This document shows positions 8,449 to 16,871 of a DNA stretch of 64,000 nt, piece by piece. The DNA is taken from NCBI GenBank assembly GCA_963763955.1, contig CAVXQP010000004.1, forward strand, positions 1-64,000, written 5' to 3'. The stretch comes from DASUPK01 sp963763955 (lineage in GTDB: Bacteria; Actinomycetota; Thermoleophilia; Solirubrobacterales; 70-9). The notes under the pieces were generated by a model that searched no databases, had not been told where the DNA came from, and worked only from the letters and a program-made list of their open reading frames with translations. Position numbers and translations under genes: made by a program. Within the stretch, counting starts at the first letter, position 1. Every line of letters starts with the position of its first letter.

Positions 8449-8883
8449 CTACTGCCGCAGACCGGCGGCTCGGAGGGCGTCGTCCCTGTTCCAGGAGACT
8501 TGACGCCTCGTGATCTTGCTCTCCGCGAACCAGAGCACCGTCCAGAATCGGAGTTCTACCGGCACCCCGCTGCCCTTACCGCGGGCCGTGAGAACGATCT
8601 CGGCGAAGACTCGCTCATCGCCCAGCTCCGTCAGTTCCTCAACTTCGCTATGGAGGTTCTCCATGACTTCGAGGACCGCCGCCATCCACTCACGGACCTC
8701 CGCTCGCCCGCGGTAGACCTCTCGAAGTCCGGGAAGTTCGGGGTTTTCCTCAAACACAACATCGGGGCTGAGAAAAGCGACGAAGGCATCGGCGTCTCGC
8801 CCGTTAAACGCGTCAAGAGTGCGCAGGGCCAACTCGACGTTCTCCGACATGACCTGTGCAGTGTCTTGCTTGACTGCTTGCAT
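8449..8883 (-). CDS. SnoaL-like / NTF2-fold protein
   Basis: I start at the ATG of MQAVKQDTAQV because AAAGG lies seven bases upstream; the family's usual start, MSENVELALRTLDAFN, is at 8850 and may be the real one. About 145 residues covering one cone-shaped NTF2-like domain: NVELALRTLDAFNGRDADAF, FLSPDVVFEENP, YRGRAEVREWMAAV, and a C-terminal ALRAAGLRQ. The family includes small cyclases, isomerases and ligand-binding proteins; no catalytic residue can be assigned here. This is the most complete hairpin-gene-hairpin unit: type A upstream (8972-8998) and type B right after the stop. Confidence 0.8.
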   Translation of the reverse strand: MQAVKQDTAQVMSENVELALRTLDAFNGRDADAFVAFLSPDVVFEENPELPGLREVYRGRAEVREWMAAVLEVMENLHSEVEELTELGDERVFAEIVLTARGKGSGVPVELRFWTVLWFAESKITRRQVSWNRDDALRAAGLRQ

Positions 8884-8932
8884 CGGTCGACCTTTATTGA
8901 GGGTAGTTCCGAACCCTATGACCCCCAAGGGC

Positions 8933-8998
8933 TGTCAAACCGTGACATCGCCCACGCAGTATCTCGCGGGAACCGCGCTTTCCATGCAAAGCAGCGGT
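8933..8998 (-). repeat. Type A hairpin with conserved leader block
   Basis: Stem 8972-8981 with 8988-8998 (one bulge), loop GCATGG on the reverse strand. It is followed downstream on that strand by GAGATACTGCGTGGGCGATG and then by TTTGACAGCCC (TTGACA at 8938-8933). The same string of elements, hairpin, leader block and TTGACAGCCC, recurs at 63712-63783 in front of an unrelated gene start. TTGACA may be a -35 element; the -10 candidate (TAGGGT) is spaced only 14 bases away, so promoter function is uncertain. Confidence 0.65.
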
Positions 8999-9057
8999 CT
9001 ATCGCTGACATATCGGGCGTAATCGCGGGCGCGGTGCCTCGTCGCGCAACCCAATGC

Positions 9058-9083
9058 GAACGGCCCGCCGAGGCGGGCCGTTC
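9058..9083 (-). terminator. Hairpin terminator-like structure
   Basis: GAACGGCCCGCC and GGCGGGCCGTTC form a perfect 12-bp stem with a 2-base gap. There is no T-run on either side. It lies downstream of the small coding remnant ending at 9107 and could end transcription of the NlpC/P60-like gene region on the reverse strand. Confidence 0.5.
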
Positions 9084-9106
9084 AGACAGTTCGATTCAGG
9101 CCTCGA

Positions 9107-9362
9107 TCAGGAGACCGTGAAGTCGTTGATGCCGCTCGCGTCAAAGCAGACGACCTTCTGGCCGCTGTCCTTGTCCGTGCGGCTGAGGCGATCCGAGCTC
9201 GCCGAAACCGTGATCGTGTTCGGCAGCTTGTCACTGGCAGTGGGCCGACGCCGGCAGTCGCCTACTGCTCGCGGTGAAACTGACTCGCACGGCGACTACC
9301 GTCGCCGGCCCATTCCTCCGCACGGTGATGAGGGAGGAAGCGGCGTTTCCCCCGGATCGAGC
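9107..9362 (-). pseudogene. C-terminal remnant of an exported protein (frameshifted)
   Basis: The reverse strand reads GNAASSLITVRRNGPATVVA, then VRVSFTASS. After one extra base near 9270 it reads RPTASDKLPNTITVSASSDR, then DSGQKVVCFDASGINDFTVS and a stop. The composition (beta-rich, one cysteine near the end, polar) suits the end of a secreted domain. No start is visible because the NlpC/P60-like gene ends directly upstream. I infer a decayed fragment, family unknown. Confidence 0.35.
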
Positions 9363-9363
9363 T

Positions 9364-10560
9364 CTAGTACCCGGCTGGGTGGCGCGCGACGAAGGACGAA
9401 GTGTCGTCCCTCATGACAGTCGACCACCGGGGGCCGTTCCCTCCGCCCGGTCCGCCGGTGTCCCAGCGAAGGCCGGCGATGTACGCCCAGGCGTGACCGC
9501 TGTTGGCGAAGACCGTGATCCAGTTGCCGCCGCCCGGCTCGCCCCAGACCTCGAGGCCCGTGGAGTCGAGCGGGCTGGAGAGGAAGCCTCCGCCGTGGAG
9601 AGCGAAGCTGACCGAGCCGGAGCAGTCATAACCGCTGGCGGTGAACGAGCCGTGGCCGCCGCCCCAGATGTAGGGGAGGTCGTCGATCTGATTGGCCGCC
9701 TCGATCACCCCTCGGACGGCCAGTGGCGCGTTCGATGGCGGAATCGCGTCGCCGTTCGAGTCGAGGGTCGCGTGGCCGGCGGGCGCCGGGATCTGGGAGA
9801 GGTCGGTCTGGATCGACTGCTCCTTGCGGAGCAGCGCGGCGAGGACCCCCTGCCGCGCGTTCCGCGCGGCGACCAGTTGCCCCTGCTGCTGCTGAATCTG
9901 CGTGTGCTGGGCCGCGATCTGCCGCTCCTTGGCGGCGACCGCGTCGCGAGCGGCCAGGATCCGGTCGTGGGTCGCCTGCAGCTGGTTGACCAGGGCGGTG
10001 ATCTGATCGCGTAGGCCGCGGACGCGCGCGACCACCTGGTTGTCGTAGTTCTGGATGTGGTCGATGTACTCCGTGCGGGTCAGCAGGTCCGACCAACTGG
10101 AGGACCGCATGATCACCGCCGTCACGTCCGGGTCGTTCGACTTGTAGATGTCGACCAGCAGCTGGGAGAGCGCGGCGGTCGCCGCCTTCAGCTTGGCCCG
10201 GATCCGGGCCAGCTCCGCCTTCTCCGCGTTGAGCTGGGCGGTCGCCTGATCGAGCTCGGCCTGCTTTTGATCGAGTTCGTGCTGGGCGGCGGCCTGCTCC
10301 TGGCGGACCCGGGACTCCTCGCCGATCAGCTGATCGACCCGCGAGTTCATCGCGTCGATCTGGGAACGCAGTGGTCCCTCGTTCGACTGGATCCGGGAGA
10401 GCTCGCTCTGCTTCTGGGCGATCTTCGAGGCCGGGTCCCCGATCGCGCTCTGGCCGATCATCCCGCCGATCACGAGGGTCGCGAGCACCATCACGGCGAT
10501 CACGGCCGCGCGCCCGCGACGCGTGCTTCTCGGTCTCTGGGTACGAGTCGGCATCGGCAC
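9364..10560 (-). CDS. Exported coiled-coil protein with NlpC/P60-like C-terminus
   Basis: 398 residues. Basic N-terminus and a hydrophobic stretch (AAVIAVMVLATLVIGGMIG) act as signal or anchor. Residues about 45-265 are long Q/A/E/R-rich heptads, as in PcsB- and RipA-type murein hydrolases. The C-terminal 120 residues carry PYIWGGGHGS, GYDCSGSV (catalytic cysteine of NlpC/P60) and SGHAWAYI (histidine). Expected role: cleavage of stem peptides in peptidoglycan at division or growth, with the coiled coil as regulator. The spacing is that of the family, though the sequence is diverged, so activity is inferred. Confidence 0.75.
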   Translation of the reverse strand: MPMPTRTQRPRSTRRGRAAVIAVMVLATLVIGGMIGQSAIGDPASKIAQKQSELSRIQSNEGPLRSQIDAMNSRVDQLIGEESRVRQEQAAAQHELDQKQAELDQATAQLNAEKAELARIRAKLKAATAALSQLLVDIYKSNDPDVTAVIMRSSSWSDLLTRTEYIDHIQNYDNQVVARVRGLRDQITALVNQLQATHDRILAARDAVAAKERQIAAQHTQIQQQQGQLVAARNARQGVLAALLRKEQSIQTDLSQIPAPAGHATLDSNGDAIPPSNAPLAVRGVIEAANQIDDLPYIWGGGHGSFTASGYDCSGSVSFALHGGGFLSSPLDSTGLEVWGEPGGGNWITVFANSGHAWAYIAGLRWDTGGPGGGNGPRWSTVMRDDTSSFVARHPAGY

Positions 10561-10733
10561 TGTGCGGCGCCCTGCAGCGCCGCGGCAGTTGGCCAGGCTA
10601 GTGCTTCGGCCCCGAAATGTCAGCGCTTGCTAATAGACGTGCAAGATCCGTTGCGAAACGGCTACCCAGAAAAGGCCAATCGTGCCTGGGCGGCGGCGCT
10701 CGGCCCAGGCCCCTCCCCCACTAGGATCGTCGG

Positions 10734-11636
10734 ATGCCCGAGGAATTCTGCGATGTCGGACGGGGCGTGACGCTCTGCTACGAGGGCTTCGGAGACCCCG
10801 ACGACACCCCGATCCTGCTGATCATGGGCCTGGCGACGCAGATGATCGCCTGGCACGAGGACTTCTGTTCCCAGCTCGCCGAACGGGGCTTCTACGTCGT
10901 CCGCTTCGACAACCGCGACATCGGCCGTTCGACCCACTTCGAATTCCGCCCGCCGACGCTGGGACAGATGCTGCGGCGCAATCCGGGCCCCGAGCAATAC
11001 ACGCTCTCGGACATGGCGGAGGACTCCGCCGAGCTGCTCCGCAGGCTGGACATTGCGCCCGCCCATGTGGTGGGGGCCTCGATGGGCGGCATGATCGGCC
11101 AGATGCTGGCGGCCGAGCATCCCGAGATGGTTCGCTCGCTCACCTCGATCATGTCCACCACGGGCAGCCGCCGGCACGGCCAGCCCGCGCCCTCCGTCTA
11201 TCGCTACCTGCTCCGCCCTCCGCCCCGGGACCGCGAGGGCTACATCCAGCGCGCGGCAGAGGTCTTCGGCCTGGTCGGCTCCACCGGCTTTGATCGCGAT
11301 GAGCAGTACATCCGCGAGCGCGCCGGCCGCGCCTACGACCGCGGCTTCGACGTGCGGGCCGGTGGCCGCCAGCTCGGCGCGATCGTCGCCTCGGGCGATC
11401 GCACTCGCAAGCTCGCCTCGATCAAGGCGCCGACCCTGGTCATCCACGGCACCGTCGACAAGATGATCCGTCCCTCCGGCGGGCGGGCGACCGCCCGCGC
11501 GATCCCCGGCGCCCGGCTGATGATGATCGAGGGCATGGGCCACGACCTGCCCCGCGGGGTCTGGCCGCAGATCATCGACGCGATCTCCGAGCACGCGAGA
11601 GCCGCTGACAGGGCCCGCGCGAGCGCCGCCGCCTAG
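10734..11636 (+). CDS. Alpha/beta hydrolase (RdmC-like esterase)
   Basis: 300 residues, cytoplasmic. LLIMGLATQMIAW forms the first strand and oxyanion region, FDNRDIGRST the typical block after it, GASMGGMIGQ the nucleophile elbow near residue 120, HGTVDKMI the acid region and GMGHDLP the catalytic histidine. The order and length resemble the aclacinomycin methylesterase (RdmC) and similar carboxylesterases. Substrate unknown. It converges on the thioesterase gene, with stops overlapping by four bases. Confidence 0.8.
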   Translation: MPEEFCDVGRGVTLCYEGFGDPDDTPILLIMGLATQMIAWHEDFCSQLAERGFYVVRFDNRDIGRSTHFEFRPPTLGQMLRRNPGPEQYTLSDMAEDSAELLRRLDIAPAHVVGASMGGMIGQMLAAEHPEMVRSLTSIMSTTGSRRHGQPAPSVYRYLLRPPPRDREGYIQRAAEVFGLVGSTGFDRDEQYIRERAGRAYDRGFDVRAGGRQLGAIVASGDRTRKLASIKAPTLVIHGTVDKMIRPSGGRATARAIPGARLMMIEGMGHDLPRGVWPQIIDAISEHARAADRARASAAA

Positions 11637-12346
11637 CGCCAGAGAAGCGAGGCGTGCAGCACGCCCTCGGCGCTTGCGATCCACATCGATGAGCCCTGCA
11701 TGGTCACGACTGCCTCGCCCGGCATCGCCGGGTCCCGGTACTCGATCTCGGCGTCGATCGCCTCGGGCTCGGGCCCCTCTGCCAGCTCTTCCTCCAGCGG
11801 GACCCAGTAGTGCGAGTTGTTGATGTGACCGGCCGGATCCAGCTCCGCCGACCGGAAATGCCAGGGCGAGCGCTCCGTGTCGGCGGGCGGCTCCGGGTGG
11901 CGCAGTCGCACATTGGCGTCACGGCCGGCGGCGCTCTCCTCATAGGCCTCGATGAAGTCGGGAGGGAAGCGCATGGGGCGGCCGCGCTCGGGATCGAGGC
12001 AGACCCAGAGAGCGACGGTCTCCACGGTGGCGCTCCCGCCCCTGATCGAGGTGCGCCGCTCGGCTGAGAAGCGGCCGATGCCGCTGCAGAAGGTCCGCAC
12101 CGTGAGCTCGTCGCCGAAGCGGGGGAAGGAGTCGACCCGGATACGGGTGCGTCGCACTATCCAGGCGCCGCGTCCCTCGAAGCCGGCGTCGATCAGGTCG
12201 GCGTAGGCGATGTCCTGCAGCCAGCGCGCCATCGCGTCGAGCCTGCAGCGACCCGCCCCGTCGGCGTCGGCGATCCCCGGCCGCATCTCCTGCTCATAGG
12301 CGCGGCCCGCGGACCACTGAACGATTTCGGTAACCGGCTTCGCCAT
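11633..12346 (-). CDS. Acyl-ACP thioesterase-like double-hotdog protein
   Basis: 237 residues, two hotdog halves. The first half has WLQDIAYADLIDAG and IVRRTRIRVDSFPRFGDELT; the second opens with RSAELDPAGHINNSHYW, the asparagine/histidine motif of the acyl-ACP thioesterase family (FatA/FatB type). It would release fatty acids from acyl-ACP or CoA in the cytoplasm. The neighbouring WS/DGAT gene 52 bases upstream on the same strand points to lipid metabolism, possibly as one transcript. Confidence 0.8.
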   Translation of the reverse strand: MAKPVTEIVQWSAGRAYEQEMRPGIADADGAGRCRLDAMARWLQDIAYADLIDAGFEGRGAWIVRRTRIRVDSFPRFGDELTVRTFCSGIGRFSAERRTSIRGGSATVETVALWVCLDPERGRPMRFPPDFIEAYEESAAGRDANVRLRHPEPPADTERSPWHFRSAELDPAGHINNSHYWVPLEEELAEGPEPEAIDAEIEYRDPAMPGEAVVTMQGSSMWIASAEGVLHASLLWR

Positions 12347-12398
12347 TAAACGGGTTGCTCCTCGACTCCGTCTCGGAGCACCCTCGCATCCGCGGTGC

Positions 12399-13845
12399 CT
12401 ACTTGAGCTCCTCGAGAGATTCGCGCAGCCGGTCGAGCATCGACCAGAGGTCCGGCATCTGGTCGCGGTCCGCGACGATGCCGAAGTCCATCTTCCCGCA
12501 GTAGCTCATCACCGTGATGTTGAGGCCCATGCCATCGGTGATCACGGACACCGGGTAGTTCGCGACCAAACGCGCGCCGGCGCAGTAGAGCGGGAACTGC
12601 GGCCCCGGGACGTTGGAGACGACCAGGTTCCAGGTCGGCCGCCCGCGGCCGCTGGTCGAGATCGCGAACGTGGCGCGAGCCGCACGGGCGAAGACGGCCG
12701 GAGGGATGAAGTGGTTGGTGTCCTGGAGGAGCTCGGCGGGCAGCGCGCGATGGTGTTCCTTCATCGCCGCCAGCGCCTTGTGGGTCTTCTCCAGGCGCCG
12801 CACCGCGTCCGGCTCGTTGGTGAAGAGCGGCGCGCTCATCAGCATGATCCGGTTTCCGAAGGTCCCCATCTGCTCGTCGGTGCGCACCGAGACAGGCACC
12901 TGGACCACGAGCGGATCGGCCGGCAGGTCATCGTGGTCGAGCAGCCAGCTGCGGACCGCCCCGGCGCAGATCGAGACGACGACGTCGTTGACGGTGCAGT
13001 GGTGCTTGTTCTTCACCTCCTTCACCTCGTCCAGGTCGAGCTGCCCGAAGGAGAAGCGGCGATGGGGGGAGATCCGCCCGTTGAAGCGCGTCTTCGGAGC
13101 CTTGTAGGTCGTGTGCGCGAGCACCCCGCTCTCCCGGTTGCTGAGCGGCCGGGTCAACCGGTCGGCGACCTTCGCAACCAGTCCGGTCCCCGGCAGGGTC
13201 GCGAACACGGGCGACTCATCCAGGTTCGGCAACGCCCTCGGCAGCGAGCGCAGGATCCGGAGCGGATACCGCGGGAAGGCGATCAGCCCCCGGGTGAGCA
13301 TCTCGAGCTCGGTGGGCTGCCGGTCTGCGCCGTTCGCGCTCGGCTCCGGCATGCTCCCTGCCCTCCGGGGCGAGGTCGAAGAGCGCGCCCATGATCTCCG
13401 CCCCGGAGAGGCCGTCGATCAGCGAGTGGTGGATCTTGGTGAGCAGGGCCTTGTGGCCGTCCTCGAGACCGTGGATCAAATAGACCTCCCAGAGCGGCCG
13501 CGAGCGGTCGAGTGGGCGAGACGCGATCCGCGCCACCTGTTCCGCGAGCTTCTCCTTCGCGCCGCCCGGCGGCAGGGCGAGCTCGCGGACGTGGAAGTCG
13601 AGGTCGAAGTTCGGATCGTCCAACCAGTAGGGGTAGTCGAGCCCGAAGGGCACCTGGACCAGCCGCCAGCGGAGCGGGGGAAGGAGAGGCAGGCGCTCCT
13701 CCATCAGCGCGCAGATGTCCTTGAAGGTCAGCTCCCCGCTCGGGGTCGTCGAGGGATCGAGGATCGTCAGCCCCGCAACGTGTCCGGTCTGGTTCGAGCT
13801 CTCCAGCGCCAGGAACTGGGCATCGAGGCTGGTCAACTGACGCAT
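12399..13845 (-). CDS. Wax ester synthase / diacylglycerol acyltransferase (WS/DGAT), one frameshift
   Basis: Begins MRQLTSLDAQFLALESSNQT, the usual start of the family. The active-site motif HHxxxDG is present as HHSLIDG near residue 135. One extra base near 13353 breaks the frame; the second part continues from ELEMLTRGL through NDVVVSICAGAVRSWL, VPVSVRT, GTFGNRIMLM and NVPGPQFPLYCAGA to the stop. Joined, it is about 481 residues, a normal length. The family makes wax esters or triacylglycerols at the membrane from acyl-CoA. Given the many similar insertions in this window, a sequence error is as likely as true loss. It is divergent from the lipase at 13909. Confidence 0.85.
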
Positions 13846-13908
13846 CGACCGATCATAGATTCGGCGGCGATTTTTGTGGCCGCCGTTGATGTAGGTTTGG
13901 CACTGGCA

Positions 13909-14883
13909 ATGGGGATCCCCGGGGCAGCGAGATTCCTGATCGCGGCGATCATCGCGACCGCGGCGCTCGTCGCCGCGTCGCCGGCCTCCGCTGCGCCGTA
14001 TCCGGTCAGCTACGACTTCTCCCAGGGGGTCCTCGCCCAGGCGGCACATCCCGACTCGCCACCCCCCGGGGCGAACGACTGGTCCTGCCGGCCGAGCCAG
14101 GCGCACCCGCGGCCGGTCGTGTTGGTCCACGGGCTGCTCGCCAACCAGACCGACAACTGGCAGACGATCTCGCCGCTGCTCGCCAACCGCGGCTACTGCG
14201 TCTTCTCGCTCACCTACGGGACCAACCCGAACGTCTCGACGCCCTTCTACCAGCCCGGGGGCTTGGCTCCCATGGAGCAGAGCGCCCAGCAGCTCTCCGC
14301 TTTCGTCGACCGGGTCCGCGCGGCGACCGGGGCCCGCAGCGTCGACATCGTGGGTCACTCCGAGGGCAGCCTGATGCCCGACTACTACGTGAAGTTCCTC
14401 GGCGGATCGGCCGTGGTGCGCCACTACGTCGGCATCACCACGCTCTGGCATGGGACCAACCCCGCCGGGCTCGCCACGATCGATCAGATCGGGCGAGCCT
14501 TCGGGCTCTCGGACGCCCTCGAGCAGGGGATCGCGACGTACTGCGCCTCCTGCCCCGAGTTCCTCGCCGGCTCGGCGTTCATCGACAAGCTCCGCGACCG
14601 CGGGATCGCAGTGCCCGGTGTCAGCTACACGAGCATCGTCACCCGCAACGACGAGCTGGTCGTGCCCTACACGAGCGGCATCGAGACGGCGCCGAACATG
14701 ACCAACCTCGTCGTCCAGCAGCAGTGCCCGCTCGATCAGGCCGAGCACGTCTCCATGGCCGCCGACCCGGTCGTCGCGCAGGACGTGCTCAACGCCCTCG
14801 ATCCCGGCCACTCATCCCCGGTGCCGTGCACCGTCGTCCTGCCGCTGCTCGGCGCGCCGGCGTACACCGGGCCGCCCCGGTAG
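13909..14883 (+). CDS. Secreted triacylglycerol lipase (lipase class 2)
   Basis: 324 residues from the ATG at 13909, which gives a signal peptide (ARFLIAAIIATAALVAASPA, then ASA). PVVLVHGLLAN is the oxyanion region, VDIVGHSEGSLMPDYYVKFL the nucleophile elbow (GHSEG), TRNDELVVPYTSG the acid region and DQAEHVSM the histidine. This is the lipase class 2 pattern of secreted actinobacterial lipases. Cysteine pairs suggest disulfides. No strong ribosome site is visible, so a nearby TTG (13898) remains possible. It is divergent from WS/DGAT, which makes the lipids it could degrade. Confidence 0.82.
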   Translation: MGIPGAARFLIAAIIATAALVAASPASAAPYPVSYDFSQGVLAQAAHPDSPPPGANDWSCRPSQAHPRPVVLVHGLLANQTDNWQTISPLLANRGYCVFSLTYGTNPNVSTPFYQPGGLAPMEQSAQQLSAFVDRVRAATGARSVDIVGHSEGSLMPDYYVKFLGGSAVVRHYVGITTLWHGTNPAGLATIDQIGRAFGLSDALEQGIATYCASCPEFLAGSAFIDKLRDRGIAVPGVSYTSIVTRNDELVVPYTSGIETAPNMTNLVVQQQCPLDQAEHVSMAADPVVAQDVLNALDPGHSSPVPCTVVLPLLGAPAYTGPPR

Positions 14884-14969
14884 TCCCGCCGACACCAACG
14901 AGGTTTAGAAAATGCTTGCGGAGGCAACTATCTCCGCAAAGCTCCGGACCTCGACCTAGGAGGATCCCC

Positions 14970-15482
14970 ATGGATCTCGCATTGCTTGTGATTCGCCTGG
15001 CGGTGGGGCTGCTGTTCGTCGGCCACGGCGCCCAGAAGCTGTTCGGCGTCTTCGGCGGCGGCGGCCTGGAGGCCACCGCCGGGATGTTCGACAGCATCGG
15101 CCTCCGGCCTGGCTGGCTCCACGCCCGAGCCGCCGGCACGGCCGAGCTCCTCGGCGGCGCGCTGCTCGCCCTCGGCCTGTTCACGCCCGTTGCCGCCGCG
15201 GCGCTGATCGCCGTGATGACCGCGGCCGTGATCACGGTGCACGCACCCAACGGGATCTGGAACAGCAACCAGGGCTATGAGTTCAACCTGGTCATGGCCG
15301 CCGCGGTGTTCGCACTGGCCGGGATCGGCCCCGGCAACTGGTCGCTCGACAGCGCCTTCGGCTTCGATCTGCACAGCACGGTCTGGGCGATCGGCGCTCT
15401 GATCGTCGGCGTCCTCGGGGGGATCGGGGCGGTTCTCTACGGCCGGATCGCTGCTGGACACGAGCCTCACCCGGCCTCGTAA
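14970..15482 (+). CDS. DoxX family membrane protein
   Basis: 170 residues; AGGAGG lies six bases before the ATG. Four hydrophobic segments, with the DoxX signature in the first: LLVIRLAVGLLFVGHGAQKL, followed by FGGGG and GTAELLGGALLALGLFTP. DoxX-type proteins are quinone-associated or of unknown redox function in the cytoplasmic membrane. It stands alone, converging on the glycosyltransferase gene. Confidence 0.85.
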   Translation: MDLALLVIRLAVGLLFVGHGAQKLFGVFGGGGLEATAGMFDSIGLRPGWLHARAAGTAELLGGALLALGLFTPVAAAALIAVMTAAVITVHAPNGIWNSNQGYEFNLVMAAAVFALAGIGPGNWSLDSAFGFDLHSTVWAIGALIVGVLGGIGAVLYGRIAAGHEPHPAS

Positions 15483-15494
15483 GATCATCCGAAG

Positions 15495-16847
15495 CTAGTG
15501 CCCGAAGATCAGCGGTAGCTGCAGCCCGATCGCGAGCCCGGTCAGGACCAGCGCAGTCAGCCGCTGGTAGGGCTTGAGCGCGAGCGCCGCCAGCGGCAGG
15601 AACCAGATCAGATACCAGGGCAGGAACCAGGTGGTGGTCACGATCACCGCGCAGGTGGCCCAGCCGGCGTTCTCGAGCCAGTTGCCACCGCGGTAGGTCC
15701 GGACGAGCAGGAAGAGGATCGTCGGCACCAACAGGAGCATCCCGATCTTCCCCTGTCGCGCAGTGCTGATGCCGAGCCCGAACACGTCGTTGACCACGCC
15801 CGGGATGTCGTTAGGTGTCTCGAGGCGCGCGTCGTCGTGGAGCACGTGCAGGATGCTCGAGACGTGGTGACCGAAGGCGATCAGCGTGATGCCCCCCAGC
15901 ACGACCGCCGCCCCCGCCCCCCAGGCCAGCGCTCTCAGGGGCCGGCGTGAGCCGAGCAATGCGAACGGCACGAGCACGACGGACGAGCTCTTCACCGCCA
16001 CGGAGACCACCATCGCCGCCATTCCCGATTCCCGCCCGGCCAACATCAGGTAGATCCCGCCCAGCGCCGCCGCCAGCATCAGCAGGTCGTTGTGGGCGCC
16101 GCCGACCGCGTAGGCCAGCAGGATCGGGTTGAGGCCGAAGAAGAGGGCCGCCGGCATCGCGGGACGGCCGAGGCGGGTCGCGCACAGCCAGACGAGGGCC
16201 ACACAGCCGAGGCTCGCCAGCCCGGTGAACACCTTGAGCAGCCAGATCGCCGCCGGGAAGCTGACCCATCCGAGCGGCAGGCTGGCCAGCGTGAAGAGCG
16301 GGCCGTAGGCGGTGGTGTGGAGCGGCCAGCCCACGTAGATGTAGGAGGGGTCGGTGGGGGCCGCCGCGAGCGGCTTCACATAGGCGTTCAGGTGGTGCAC
16401 CACCTCGAGCCGCGCGTAGCCGACGTAGTTGAAGATGTCGCTGGAGAGCAGCGGCGGGGCGATCACGAAGATGAGATGAAGGGCGAGGATCGCGCCGACG
16501 CCTACGCGGAATCGCACCGAGTCCGCGAAGTAGAGGACGCCGAGGTAGCAGACGCCCAGAACGATGAAGAGGATGGCGAACTCGGTGCCGCTCAGCGACA
16601 GCCCGAGCCAGTGCAGCGGGCCCCTGATTGAGCTCGGCAGCCCATGGTGGATGTGGAGGGTGGGCCCGTAGTGCTTGGCCGCCGCCCCGGCCGCCATCAG
16701 GAAGGAGGCGCCGATCATGCCGCCGAGGAAGGAGTTGGCGATCAGAGCACGGCGGCGGGCCTCGATTCTGGGCAGCGCCGGGATCGCCGGGGGTGCGACT
16801 GCAGCAGGCTGGATCGCCGGGTCAGCGGTGCTGGGGACGGACTCCAC
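15495..16847 (-). CDS. Polyprenol-phosphate-mannose-dependent mannosyltransferase, MptB-like
   Basis: 450 residues with about 12 membrane segments after a cytosolic N-terminus rich in Pro and Ala. Typical GT-C features: an early loop acid in LLSSDIFNYVGYAR, the conserved YGPLFTL and GLNPILLAYAVGGAHNDLL blocks, and WFLPWYLIW near the end. These match the MptB alpha-1,6-mannosyltransferases that extend lipoarabinomannan-type cores using polyprenyl-phosphomannose outside the membrane. The GH76 mannanase-like gene 2.4 kb away would act on the same kind of polymer. Confidence 0.75.
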   Translation of the reverse strand: MESVPSTADPAIQPAAVAPPAIPALPRIEARRRALIANSFLGGMIGASFLMAAGAAAKHYGPTLHIHHGLPSSIRGPLHWLGLSLSGTEFAILFIVLGVCYLGVLYFADSVRFRVGVGAILALHLIFVIAPPLLSSDIFNYVGYARLEVVHHLNAYVKPLAAAPTDPSYIYVGWPLHTTAYGPLFTLASLPLGWVSFPAAIWLLKVFTGLASLGCVALVWLCATRLGRPAMPAALFFGLNPILLAYAVGGAHNDLLMLAAALGGIYLMLAGRESGMAAMVVSVAVKSSSVVLVPFALLGSRRPLRALAWGAGAAVVLGGITLIAFGHHVSSILHVLHDDARLETPNDIPGVVNDVFGLGISTARQGKIGMLLLVPTILFLLVRTYRGGNWLENAGWATCAVIVTTTWFLPWYLIWFLPLAALALKPYQRLTALVLTGLAIGLQLPLIFGH

Positions 16848-16871
16848 GGGGCGCGATGCTAGAGGGGTCCC

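Noticed and set aside
3865..8998. Reading the hairpins as classical integron attC sites
   Set aside because: The conserved attC ends (GTTRRRY and RYYYAAC) are absent, the stems are only 7 bp, and the recombinase shows no integron-specific extra region that I can see.
9274..10014. Long open frame opposite the NlpC/P60-like gene
   Set aside because: It mirrors the codon pattern of the reverse-strand gene, is rich in R, G and V from GC-rich antisense reading, and has no motif.
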